Shown: positions 24,863 through 33,725 of the stretch, in pieces | How positions within the stretch are numbered: position 1 is the first letter of the stretch | Layout of the letters: each line of letters starts with the position of its first letter | Assembly: GCF_900499075.1 (NCBI RefSeq) | Contig: NZ_UIHC01000035.1 | Coordinates: forward strand, 1 to 33,725 | Length of the DNA: 33,725 nucleotides | Source: Roseinatronobacter ekhonensis | GTDB taxonomy: Bacteria; Pseudomonadota; Alphaproteobacteria; Rhodobacterales; Rhodobacteraceae | Direction: 5' to 3' | Position numbers and translations under genes: made by a program | The notes under the pieces: model-generated | What the model was told of the DNA's origin: nothing | Databases searched by the model: none | Seen by the model: only the letters and a program-made list of their open reading frames with translations

Positions 24863-25717
24863 ATGCGCCAAACATTATGTATGACGCTGCTGTTAAGCGG
24901 CGCGCTGGTCCTGTCTGCATGCGAAGGCAGTAAACAGGCAAATGTCACCCGCGCGATCGACGCCGTGAACGCGGTGGATCAGAAAAATGTCGCAGAGCTG
25001 ATGCTGGCCTCTGGGAACCCGGATGAGGCCGTGTCCTATTTCGCCGGTCAGGTTGAGAGTGACCCCGACAACATATCCAACCAGCGCGGGCTCGCGCGGT
25101 CTTTGGTGCGGGCGGGTCGATTGGCGGAAGCTATCCCGACATGGCGCAAGGTCGCTCAGCACCCTGACGCGACTCAAGATGACAAGGTCATGCTGGCAGA
25201 GGCGCATATTCGCGCCAATGACTGGGATTCGGCTGAAACCGTCCTGAATAGCGTGCCACCAACGCATGAAACCTTCGACCGTTACCGGTTGGAAGCGATG
25301 ATCGCCGATGGAAAGAAGGACTGGAAAAAGGCCGATCATTTCTACGAGACCGCTGCGGGGTTGACCACGCGTCCCTCTGGCGTGTTCAACAATTGGGGCT
25401 TTTCCAAGCTGACGCGTGGCGCTCCACGAGAGGCGGAACAGCTTTTCACCGAGGCGCTTCAGCATGATCCGCATTTGTTTACCGCCAAAACCAACATGGC
25501 CCTCGCGCGGGCCGCACAGGGCAACTACAGCCTGCCGCTTGTTCGGATGAGCCAGCAGGAACGTGCGATGTTACTGCACACCATGGCAATTGCCGCCATT
25601 CGCAAGGGTGATGTGAATGTGGGGCGTACCTTGCTGCAAGAAGCGATTGATACCCATCCGCAGCATTTCGACGAAGCGGTGCGCGCGCAGCGCGCGCTTG
25701 AAGGAGATTTGGGATGA
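24863..25717 (+). CDS. TadD-like TPR lipoprotein (second copy)
   Basis: This 284-residue lipoprotein has lipobox LSAC (Cys20) and TPR repeats from about residue 45 to 230 (LMLASGNPDEAVSYFAGQVE, GLARSLVRAGRLAEAIPTWR, FSKLTRGAPREAEQLFTEAL). It belongs to the same class as the preceding protein but is longer and diverged. The ATG at 24863 is preferred because AGGA lies 8 bases upstream. An ATG at 24848 is possible. The end overlaps cpaA by four bases (ATGA). Confidence 0.85.
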   Translation: MRQTLCMTLLLSGALVLSACEGSKQANVTRAIDAVNAVDQKNVAELMLASGNPDEAVSYFAGQVESDPDNISNQRGLARSLVRAGRLAEAIPTWRKVAQHPDATQDDKVMLAEAHIRANDWDSAETVLNSVPPTHETFDRYRLEAMIADGKKDWKKADHFYETAAGLTTRPSGVFNNWGFSKLTRGAPREAEQLFTEALQHDPHLFTAKTNMALARAAQGNYSLPLVRMSQQERAMLLHTMAIAAIRKGDVNVGRTLLQEAIDTHPQHFDEAVRAQRALEGDLG

Positions 25718-26217
25718 TGGCACTTTCCGCAGAAGCAGCACGCTGGTTCCTGCCCTTCGTGGCCCCGATCGCGCTTTGGGTCGCGTGGAGCGACATGAAG
25801 TGGATGAAAATTCACAATTATGCAGTTCTTGCATTGGTTGGGATTTATCTGGTCATAGGCCCGCTGGCGTTGCCGTTTCAGGTCTGGGCTTGGGGCTGGG
25901 CAGGGCTTGCGCTGGTGCTCGTGGTCGGCTTCGTGCTGAGTGCGGTCGGGTTGCTGGGCGCGGGTGACGCGAAATTCGCCGCGGCGATGGCCCCGTTCAT
26001 CGCACTTGGCGACCTTGGCAATTTCATGTTGCTTCTGGCCAGTGTGATCGTCGTGAGCTTTATTGCCCATCGGGTGGCGCGCAGTTCGACCGCAATCGTG
26101 GGAATGGCTCCGGGCTGGGAAAGCTGGCACCGCCGGGAATTTCCACTGGGGTTGGCCTTGGGGCCAAGCTTGCTGCTGTATCTTGTCATCGCGGCTGCCA
26201 ACGGCCCAATGTTTTAA
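25714..26217 (+). CDS. cpaA: Prepilin peptidase CpaA (TadV)
   Basis: This 167-residue inner-membrane aspartyl protease processes the Flp prepilin. The two catalytic aspartates are visible: Asp27 in WSDMKWMKIHN, after the first helix, and Asp85 in the GAGDAKF motif. The membrane helices are VAPIALWVAW, YAVLALVGIYLVIGPLAL, GWAGLALVLVVGFVLSAVG and two near the end. It is the short, single-domain type without the N-methylation domain. Its presence at the end of the tad run, and not beside flp, is a variant order. The ATG overlaps the upstream stop. Confidence 0.92.
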   Translation: MMALSAEAARWFLPFVAPIALWVAWSDMKWMKIHNYAVLALVGIYLVIGPLALPFQVWAWGWAGLALVLVVGFVLSAVGLLGAGDAKFAAAMAPFIALGDLGNFMLLLASVIVVSFIAHRVARSSTAIVGMAPGWESWHRREFPLGLALGPSLLLYLVIAAANGPMF

Positions 26218-26262
26218 CGTGTGCAATGCCCCGCGCGTGGTCGCGGTGCCGGAGTATTGGTC

Positions 26263-27573
26263 ATGAACGCACATGCTACGCCCATCACGGCACCAGCGGT
26301 GCCGCGCAATCTGGACGCGACCGGGCTGTCCATCGTGATGATGCGCGACATTTTGCTGAAGTCCATGTATCGGATGAGCCTGTCGAAAATCTCTGAAGTC
26401 TCGCGGACAGTTTGCCTGCCAATACCGCAAACTATTGAGTTGATTGATATTTGCCGACAGGAGCGATTGCTGGCAGCGACGGCGTCCATCACCTCCAACA
26501 CCTCAAGCGAAGGCAGTTTCCAGCTAACTGATGCCGGAAAGGCGCGCGCGATGGACGCGTTGTCGCAGTCCGAATATTACGGGGCCATGCCGGTGCCGCT
26601 AGAGACCTACGCCAAGCAAATCCAGAAACAATCCATCCGCAATATTCAAATCACGCGCCGCCAGTTGCAGATCGCAATGGGCGATCTGATCTTGCCGCCG
26701 ACCTTGATGGACGACCTTGGCCCGGCTGTCAGTTCGGGGCGGTCGATCCTGATGTATGGGCCGCCGGGGAACGGGAAATCGTCTATCTCCAACGGTATCC
26801 GCGCCGCTATGGGCGACCGGATTTATGTGCCGCGTGCCGTCAGCCATGCCGGGCAGATCATCAGCGTGTATGACCCAATCGTGCACACAATGGCCGAAGC
26901 TTGGGAAGATGACCCGACGTTGTTGCGCCAGACCGGCAATCGCTTCGACGCACGCTATGTGTATTGCGAGCGGCCGACCGTTATCACCGGCGGGGAGCTG
27001 ACATTGTCGATGCTGGACCTGACCTTCAACCCGGTGTCGCGGACCTATCAGGCGCCGTTGCAGTTCAAGGCGACAGGCGGCGTGTTCATCATTGATGACC
27101 TTGGCCGTCAGGAAGAACCACCGCAATCCATTGTGAACCGCTGGATCGTTCCGATGGAAATGAATTATGATATTTTGGCGCTGCAATCGGGCGAAAAGTT
27201 CGTGACCCCGTTTGACACGCTCGTAATTTTCTCGACCAACTTCCACCCGAACGAGATTTTCGACCAAGCGGCGTTGCGTCGGATTTTCTACAAGATCAAG
27301 ATCGATGGGCCAAGCCAGCAGGACTTTTTGAAGATTTTCGCCCTTGTCGCCAAAAAGCGCGGGCTGCCGCTGGACGAAGATGCGATCATCCACTTAATCA
27401 AAAAGAAATACCCGACCATCAATGGCGTGTATGCGAATTACCAGCCTGTCTTCCTGATCGACCAGATGATCGCGATCTGTGACTTTGAGGGCAAAACACG
27501 TCGCATGTCGCCCGACCTGATAGATCGGGCGTGGAAAAACATGTTCGTCGAATCCGAGGATATCGTGCGCTGA
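26263..27573 (+). CDS. AAA+ ATPase linked to the Tad locus, function unknown
   Basis: This 436-residue protein is not one I can name. Residues about 20-110 look like a winged-helix region (KISEVSRTVCLPIPQTIELI, then GSFQLTDAGKARAMDAL, the wing-like strand). The AAA+ domain follows: Walker A GPPGNGKS at 166-173, Walker B VFIIDD at 274-279 (second acidic residue Asp in place of the usual Glu), sensor 1 STNFHP with Asn326, and an Arg pair at 339-340 as a possible arginine finger. No signal or membrane segment is seen. The start at 26263 has GGAG upstream. It lies 45 bp after cpaA on the same strand and may belong to the pilus unit. A role in pilus regulation or as a chaperone is guesswork. Confidence 0.85.
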   Translation: MNAHATPITAPAVPRNLDATGLSIVMMRDILLKSMYRMSLSKISEVSRTVCLPIPQTIELIDICRQERLLAATASITSNTSSEGSFQLTDAGKARAMDALSQSEYYGAMPVPLETYAKQIQKQSIRNIQITRRQLQIAMGDLILPPTLMDDLGPAVSSGRSILMYGPPGNGKSSISNGIRAAMGDRIYVPRAVSHAGQIISVYDPIVHTMAEAWEDDPTLLRQTGNRFDARYVYCERPTVITGGELTLSMLDLTFNPVSRTYQAPLQFKATGGVFIIDDLGRQEEPPQSIVNRWIVPMEMNYDILALQSGEKFVTPFDTLVIFSTNFHPNEIFDQAALRRIFYKIKIDGPSQQDFLKIFALVAKKRGLPLDEDAIIHLIKKKYPTINGVYANYQPVFLIDQMIAICDFEGKTRRMSPDLIDRAWKNMFVESEDIVR

Positions 27574-27575
27574 GC

Positions 27576-28076
27576 TTACTCGATCTCGGCGGCGCGCGCT
27601 TCCAAGACATCGAACGGCACGCCGGGTTCCAACTTGGCCCCGCGTATCACAAGCGAAGTCTTGACCGTGACGACATTGTCAGCGGCCAATAATTCCTCGG
27701 TCAGAAAGCTCTGGAATGTCGACAAATCGGGGGCGACGCATTTCAGAATGAAGTCGATCTCGCCGTTGAGCATGTGACATTCACGCACCAATGGCCAGTC
27801 GCGGCAGCGCTGCTCGAAGCGCGACAGGTCCGCCTCTGCCTGACTGTTCAGCCCGACCATTGCAAAAACCTGCACTTCGAACCCCAGATCGCGGCTGTTG
27901 ACCTGCGCGTGGTAGCCGCGAATGAACCCGGCTTCTTCCAGCGCGCGCACGCGGCGCAGGCAGGGCGGGGCCGAAATGCCGACACGCTTTGCCAGTTCGA
28001 CATTGGTCATCCGGCCATCAGCTTGCAACTCGGCGAGGATCTTGCGATCTATCGGATCTAGCTTGCCGCCCGACAT
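27576..28076 (-). CDS. Lrp/AsnC-family transcription regulator
   Basis: This 166-residue protein has the N-terminal Lrp helix-turn-helix (LDPIDRKILAELQADGRMTNVELAKRVGISAPPCLRRVRALEEAG, read in parts) and the C-terminal RAM domain, with VQVFAMVGL and CHMLNGEIDFILKCVAPD for ligand and oligomer contacts. Members of the family usually sense amino acids. It is divergent from trxB across 167 bp that hold a tandem repeat, a candidate operator. It ends two bases from the AAA+ gene. Confidence 0.92.
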   Translation of the reverse strand: MSGGKLDPIDRKILAELQADGRMTNVELAKRVGISAPPCLRRVRALEEAGFIRGYHAQVNSRDLGFEVQVFAMVGLNSQAEADLSRFEQRCRDWPLVRECHMLNGEIDFILKCVAPDLSTFQSFLTEELLAADNVVTVKTSLVIRGAKLEPGVPFDVLEARAAEIE

Positions 28077-28108
28077 AAAACTTCCTTTCGTTTTGCAGTT
28101 ATGTATGA

Positions 28109-29203
<1,095 letters not shown>

Positions 29204-30343
29204 TCAGGCGCGGCTGATCAGACCGCCGGGGTGGCGCTGGACAGCGCCATCCAGTTCCAGCGCCACCAAGGCGGGTGAGATGACCGCCGCTGACAGGCCC
29301 ATATCGCGAATGACCATATCTTCGTGGATCGGGGTCGGGCCAAGAAGACGCAGGATGGCCGCGTTCAGCGCTTGGGGAGACGGGTGCGCCGGTGCCTCGT
29401 TTTGTGGCGGCGTTCGGTCAGAGGTGTGGGTAGTGTTGTCCGTATCGTTCTCGGGGCGGATGCGGTCCAGCACGTCCTCGACATTGCGGATAAGGGTTGC
29501 CCCTTCGCGGATCAGGCGGTTGCATCCGCCCGCACGCCCGTCAACCGGGTGGCCGGGGACCGCCATCACCTCGCGCCCCTGTTCCAGCGCGTCCTTGACG
29601 GTAATCAGCGTGCCAGACTTTTCAGCGGCTTCGACCACGATCACCGCCATTGACAGACCAGCGATGATGCGATTGCGGGGCGGGAAATGGCGCGCTTGCG
29701 GATAAGTGCCCATGGGTTGTTCGGACAGGCGCAGTCCCTGGTCGGCGATGGCGGCAGCGAGGACCGCGTTTTCCGCTGGGTAGATCACATCGACACCGCC
29801 GCCCATGACCGCGATTGTGCCGGTTTTCAGGCTGGCCTGATGCGCCGCAGTGTCTATGCCGCGCGCCAGACCGGACACCACGGTATAGCCCGCCAGCCCA
29901 AGCCCTTCGGCCAGCATCCGCGCCATGCGTGTTCCAAGGCTGGAAGCATTTCGCGCGCCGACAAGGGCGACCATGGGCTGCAAAAGCGGTTTGCGCCCGC
30001 CCATGCACCACAACACAGGGGGCGCATCGGCAATCGCAGCAAGACTGGCCGGATAGGCATCTGTTCCGAAGCACAACATGCGCGCGCCTTTTGCGCGGGC
30101 GAGGTCGATTTCGGTTTTGGCCGCGTCGACCGAAAAAGCGCTGTAGCTGTCAACCCCGGCCGCTTGCGCAACCTTTGGGAGCGCGTCCAAAGCTGTCTGC
30201 GCGTTGCCATGTTCGCGCATAAGCCTGTGAAATGTCGTCGGCCCCACGCGGGGCGAGCGAATGAGACGAAGCCAGGATAGCCTGTCCTCTTCCGTCGTGG
30301 GTGGGGTGAAGGGTGGGTGAGAAGAAAACAAATCTTTCGCCAT
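29204..30343 (-). CDS. dprA: DNA processing protein DprA
   Basis: This 379-residue protein loads RecA on incoming single-stranded DNA during transformation. The N-terminal SAM-like region (WLRLIRSPRVGPTTFHRLM) is followed by the Rossmann-like core: VALVGARNASSLGTRMA, YTVVSGLARGIDTAAHQ, GGGVDVIYPAEN, RHFPPRNRIIAGLS and KSGTLITVKDALEQGREVMAVPGH. A C-terminal winged-helix domain (residues about 315-379) ends with LALELDGAVQRHPGGL. No competence machinery is seen in the window. It converges on trxB with no spacer. Confidence 0.95.
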   Translation of the reverse strand: MAKDLFSSHPPFTPPTTEEDRLSWLRLIRSPRVGPTTFHRLMREHGNAQTALDALPKVAQAAGVDSYSAFSVDAAKTEIDLARAKGARMLCFGTDAYPASLAAIADAPPVLWCMGGRKPLLQPMVALVGARNASSLGTRMARMLAEGLGLAGYTVVSGLARGIDTAAHQASLKTGTIAVMGGGVDVIYPAENAVLAAAIADQGLRLSEQPMGTYPQARHFPPRNRIIAGLSMAVIVVEAAEKSGTLITVKDALEQGREVMAVPGHPVDGRAGGCNRLIREGATLIRNVEDVLDRIRPENDTDNTTHTSDRTPPQNEAPAHPSPQALNAAILRLLGPTPIHEDMVIRDMGLSAAVISPALVALELDGAVQRHPGGLISRA

Positions 30344-30452
30344 CCGTCCTACCTCGTCTCATTCACTTACGAATGTGCCGCCAGATAGTTAAGGGCAGGT
30401 AAAGATTCGCACCTTGGGCGCAGTTTTTTCACACGAAGACCACATTGCGGCC

Positions 30453-30839
30453 TTAATCGGGTTTCTGCGCCCGCTGCGCAGCCTTGCGCACCAGCACTTC
30501 GCGCAGGTCTTGCATGGCCAGAAGCAGCTCTTCGGTGGCGTCAGTCAGCTCTGCCGGGGTAGCGCGGAACTGTGCCCAATGAGCGATATGGCCGATCTGC
30601 TCGGCGGCTTTTGCGGCGTCGCCTGTCAGCCCCGTGCTACCGGCCAGCCATGCGTCAATCAGCGCGCGTTCCGTATCTGTCAGATCATGTCCGCTGGCTA
30701 CATTCACCGAACCGGTCTTGGCGTTTATCCCGGCAATCCGGTGCATCTCGGACCGTCGCAACCGCGCGTCATACGCAATCCGCAGCAGCATTGCCCCGCC
30801 GGGGCGCGGGCGGAAATAGTATTCGCGCCCGCCGCCCAT
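30453..30839 (-). CDS. Uncharacterised small protein downstream of the aminotransferase
   Basis: This 128-residue soluble protein is not of a family I recognise. The N-terminus (MGGGREYYFRPRPGGAMLLRIAYDARLRRSEMHRIAGINA, read in parts) is basic and Gly-rich. The rest is helical (LTDTERALIDAWLAGS, then ELTDATEELLLAMQDLREVLVRKAAQRAQ). No signal peptide or membrane segment is seen. The start lies two bases after the aminotransferase stop, so the two are probably co-transcribed. It has the feel of a conserved Rhodobacteraceae protein, but the function is unknown. Confidence 0.7.
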   Translation of the reverse strand: MGGGREYYFRPRPGGAMLLRIAYDARLRRSEMHRIAGINAKTGSVNVASGHDLTDTERALIDAWLAGSTGLTGDAAKAAEQIGHIAHWAQFRATPAELTDATEELLLAMQDLREVLVRKAAQRAQKPD

Positions 30840-30841
30840 AT

Positions 30842-32113
<1,272 letters not shown>

Positions 32114-32134
32114 TCAAATCCAAAGGGACGTGAT

Positions 32135-32536
32135 ATGACTGAAAACACCGAAACACAGGACTGGTATTCGGGTGACCATGCCACATTCGGCGACCGCCTG
32201 ACAGCCGCCAGAGAGGCACAGGGGATCACGCAAGCCCAACTCGCCAAGCGTTTGGGTGTCAAGCAACGCACCGTCGAAGGCTGGGAAAACGACACGTCAG
32301 AGCCGCGCGCCAACAAGTTGCAAATGGTGGCGGGGCTGCTGAATGTGTCCTTGCGCTGGCTTTTGACTGGCGATGGCGACGGGGTGGCAGAACCCGTCAG
32401 CCAAGAAGATCTGGCGGAGGACGCGCAAGCGATCCTGAAAGACATGCGGGGGTTGCGCGCCGACCTGACCCGCGTGTCGACCGAACTCGGCCGCATGGAA
32501 AAGCGTCTGCGTCTAATTGTGAAGGAAACGATCTGA
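32135..32536 (+). CDS. XRE-family helix-turn-helix regulator
   Basis: This 133-residue protein has an XRE DNA-binding domain at residues about 15-75 (FGDRLTAAREAQGITQAQLAKRLGV, then TVEGWENDTSEPRANKLQMVAGLLNVSLRWLLTG, read in parts). A C-terminal helical segment follows (EDLAEDAQAILKDMRGL). The start at 32135 follows AAGGGA. sdhE starts one base after its stop, so the two are co-transcribed. The target genes are unknown. Confidence 0.9.
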   Translation: MTENTETQDWYSGDHATFGDRLTAAREAQGITQAQLAKRLGVKQRTVEGWENDTSEPRANKLQMVAGLLNVSLRWLLTGDGDGVAEPVSQEDLAEDAQAILKDMRGLRADLTRVSTELGRMEKRLRLIVKETI

Positions 32537-32537
32537 C

Positions 32538-32807
32538 ATGCAGATCAGTCCAGAAGAAGCCCGTCTGAAGCGGCTCAAAATGCGGTCTTGGCGGCGCGGC
32601 ATGAAGGAAATGGATCTCATTCTGGGACCGTTTGCCGATACCGCGCTGGCCGGTCTGTCAGAGCCCGAGCTTGCAGCCTATGAAAGTTTGTTGGAAGAAA
32701 ACGACCAAGATCTCTATCTTTGGGTGACGGGCGCGCGGGACGCGCCGCAAGCACATGGTCCGATGCTAGAAACCATCCGCGGTGTGGTTGAAAGCCGCCA
32801 AAGCTGA
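32538..32807 (+). CDS. sdhE: Succinate dehydrogenase assembly factor SdhE
   Basis: This 89-residue protein of the SdhE/YgfY (DUF339) family helps attach FAD to succinate dehydrogenase. The signature RRGMKEMDLILGPFA is present at residues about 19-33, and the C-terminal LLEENDQDLYLWVTG is typical. Length and motif fit. It is coupled to the XRE gene and followed by the MarR gene. Confidence 0.92.
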   Translation: MQISPEEARLKRLKMRSWRRGMKEMDLILGPFADTALAGLSEPELAAYESLLEENDQDLYLWVTGARDAPQAHGPMLETIRGVVESRQS

Positions 32808-32873
32808 ACTTTTAACGCTTTTTTTGCAAGTTTGCGCGATGCTACCCGTCACAAAGACAAGACGGAGCATCGC

Positions 32874-33371
32874 GTGAGCTTTCAACAGGACATGGGCGCC
32901 CCCGTGCGCAAGCAAACATTGGTGCGCTATCTGGACAGCGTCGCGCTGCTAGAGCGGATGCATCGCTTGCTTCTGGATGTCATCAAGGACGAATTTGAAC
33001 GGCTTGGCATTATGAATATCAACCCGGTGCAAGCCTTGTTGTTATTCAACATTGCCGATCATGAGGTGACAGCCAGCGAATTGAAATCGCGTGGATATTA
33101 CCAAGGGTCGAATGTGTCCTATAACCTGAAAAAGCTGGTCGAGATGGGGTATATCCATCACCAGCGCTGCGCGATCGACCGCCGTTCGGTGCGTATCCGG
33201 CTGACGGCCAAGGGGCAGGCGATTCACGATCGCGTCGCATCTTTGTTCGAGCGGCATTCCGTTCAGCTGGAAGAGAGCGGCGTAATCGCCTTTGCCACTT
33301 TGGATGAAGCCGTGCGTGCCTTGAAACGACTGGAACGATTCTGGGGCGAACAGATTCGGTATATTTATTGA
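32874..33371 (+). CDS. MarR-family regulator, LdtR-like
   Basis: This 165-residue winged-helix protein resembles LdtR of alphaproteobacteria, a MarR-type regulator of L,D-transpeptidase genes. Matching segments are LLDVIKDEFERLG, NPVQALLLFNIADHEVTASELKSRGYYQGSNVSYNLKKLVEMGYIHHQR (read in parts) and DRRSVRIRLTAKGQ. A GTG at 32874 is preferred as start because CGGAG lies 7 bases upstream. An ATG frame begins at 32832. I see no transpeptidase gene in the window. The identity as LdtR is inferred. Confidence 0.85.
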   Translation: MSFQQDMGAPVRKQTLVRYLDSVALLERMHRLLLDVIKDEFERLGIMNINPVQALLLFNIADHEVTASELKSRGYYQGSNVSYNLKKLVEMGYIHHQRCAIDRRSVRIRLTAKGQAIHDRVASLFERHSVQLEESGVIAFATLDEAVRALKRLERFWGEQIRYIY

Positions 33372-33725
33372 TATAGCGTGGCTGATGTTTGCGGCCCGTT
33401 GCCGCACAGCGCGGCGAGAGTGCGAGGCGTCATAGCGGTGTTTGATACTCGATTAAAGCCGGCGAACCGAGTGCGCTGGCGGCAATATAAGCCGAAAGAT
33501 CATCGTGCACCAAAGCTTGGGTAAAGTCAGAGGGGGTGGTGGGCGACCCTGAAACCATCTCCAATTTTCACGGCCTTTCGTGAAAGGTATATTTTCCCTA
33601 TACTCCGAGTCCTGCAGAAGCCGAATTTGTTGACTTGACTGCTGGGTTTGGAACGATTCAGCTATTGCTTATGATCCGCCCTGACTTTCTTTCCTCACCA
33701 GCCCGCCTCGAGCTTGAGGCTTGCG
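33372..33725. other. Right-end region without a supported gene
   Basis: This is 354 bases to the window edge. A 42-codon minus-strand frame (33430-33558) has no well-placed ribosome-binding site and no recognised relatives. TTTCACG (33566-33572) and CGTGAAA (33579-33585) form a perfect inverted repeat with a 6-base spacer, a candidate operator. A short hairpin GCCTC/GAGGC lies at 33705-33720. The next gene probably starts outside the window. Confidence 0.45.

Noticed and set aside
33430-33558. A 42-codon minus-strand frame at the right end.
   Set aside because: GGAG directly abuts the ATG with no spacer, the frame is short, and I recognise no relative. It could be a small protein, but I cannot support it.

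Overview
The window is a stretch of chromosome from a GC-rich alphaproteobacterium, most likely of the Rhodobacteraceae (Rhodobacter/Roseobacter group). The evidence is the character of the proteins (LdtR-like MarR regulator, Flp pilin with a DWVVL core, SdhE, TrmB, DprA and ParE of alphaproteobacterial type), tight gene packing, and Shine-Dalgarno sequences in front of most genes. No rRNA, tRNA, insertion sequence, phage or CRISPR array was found. The genes are mostly chromosomal housekeeping and pilus genes, with a few unusual insertions.

Left part (1-9.5 kb). The far left holds the C-terminal tail of an unidentified gene and a short reading frame that looks like the N-terminal domain of an Mrr-type restriction enzyme, cut off after 53 codons. 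Then come parE (topoisomerase IV subunit B, minus strand), an arsR-like regulator with an ArsP/UPF0718-type permease (minus strand), and the ilvB-X-ilvN operon for branched-chain amino acids. That operon has a complete transcription attenuator: promoter, a leader peptide with Leu-Val-Ile-Val-Val codons, an antiterminator and a terminator. Gene X, between ilvB and ilvN, encodes an uncharacterised 170-residue protein with a PD-(D/E)XK nuclease-like pattern. After the ilvN terminator come an FKBP/SlyD-like prolyl isomerase, trmB, a secreted alpha/beta hydrolase and a Nudix hydrolase.

Middle part (9.6-15.5 kb). topA with a lysine/alanine/proline repeat tail is followed by the two subunits of a 3-oxoacid CoA-transferase. 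A blue-light receptor histidine kinase (LOV domain with intact photoactive Cys, degenerate phospho-acceptor box) lies between the two subunits on the same strand. A secreted lytic transglycosylase converges on this cluster.

Tad/Flp pilus locus (15.8-27.6 kb). The order is flp pilin, cpaB, cpaC secretin, an OmpA-like lipoprotein, cpaE/tadZ, cpaF, tadB, tadC, two TPR lipoproteins (tadD-like), cpaA prepilin peptidase and a conserved-looking AAA+ ATPase. Three intrinsic terminators divide it into flp, cpaB, cpaC-ompA and cpaE-onward units. The minor pseudopilins TadE/F/G are not in the window.

Right part (27.6-33.7 kb). An Lrp/AsnC regulator and trxB diverge from a region with a tandem 15-bp AT-rich repeat. 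dprA, a small unknown gene, an aspartate-type aminotransferase, an XRE regulator with sdhE, and an LdtR-like MarR regulator follow. The last 350 bp carry no convincing gene but contain a 7-bp-arm inverted repeat.

The most unusual points are gene X inside ilvBN, the LOV kinase inside the CoA-transferase pair, the complementary repeats in the arsR-permease operon, and the AAA+ ATPase tied to the Tad cluster.
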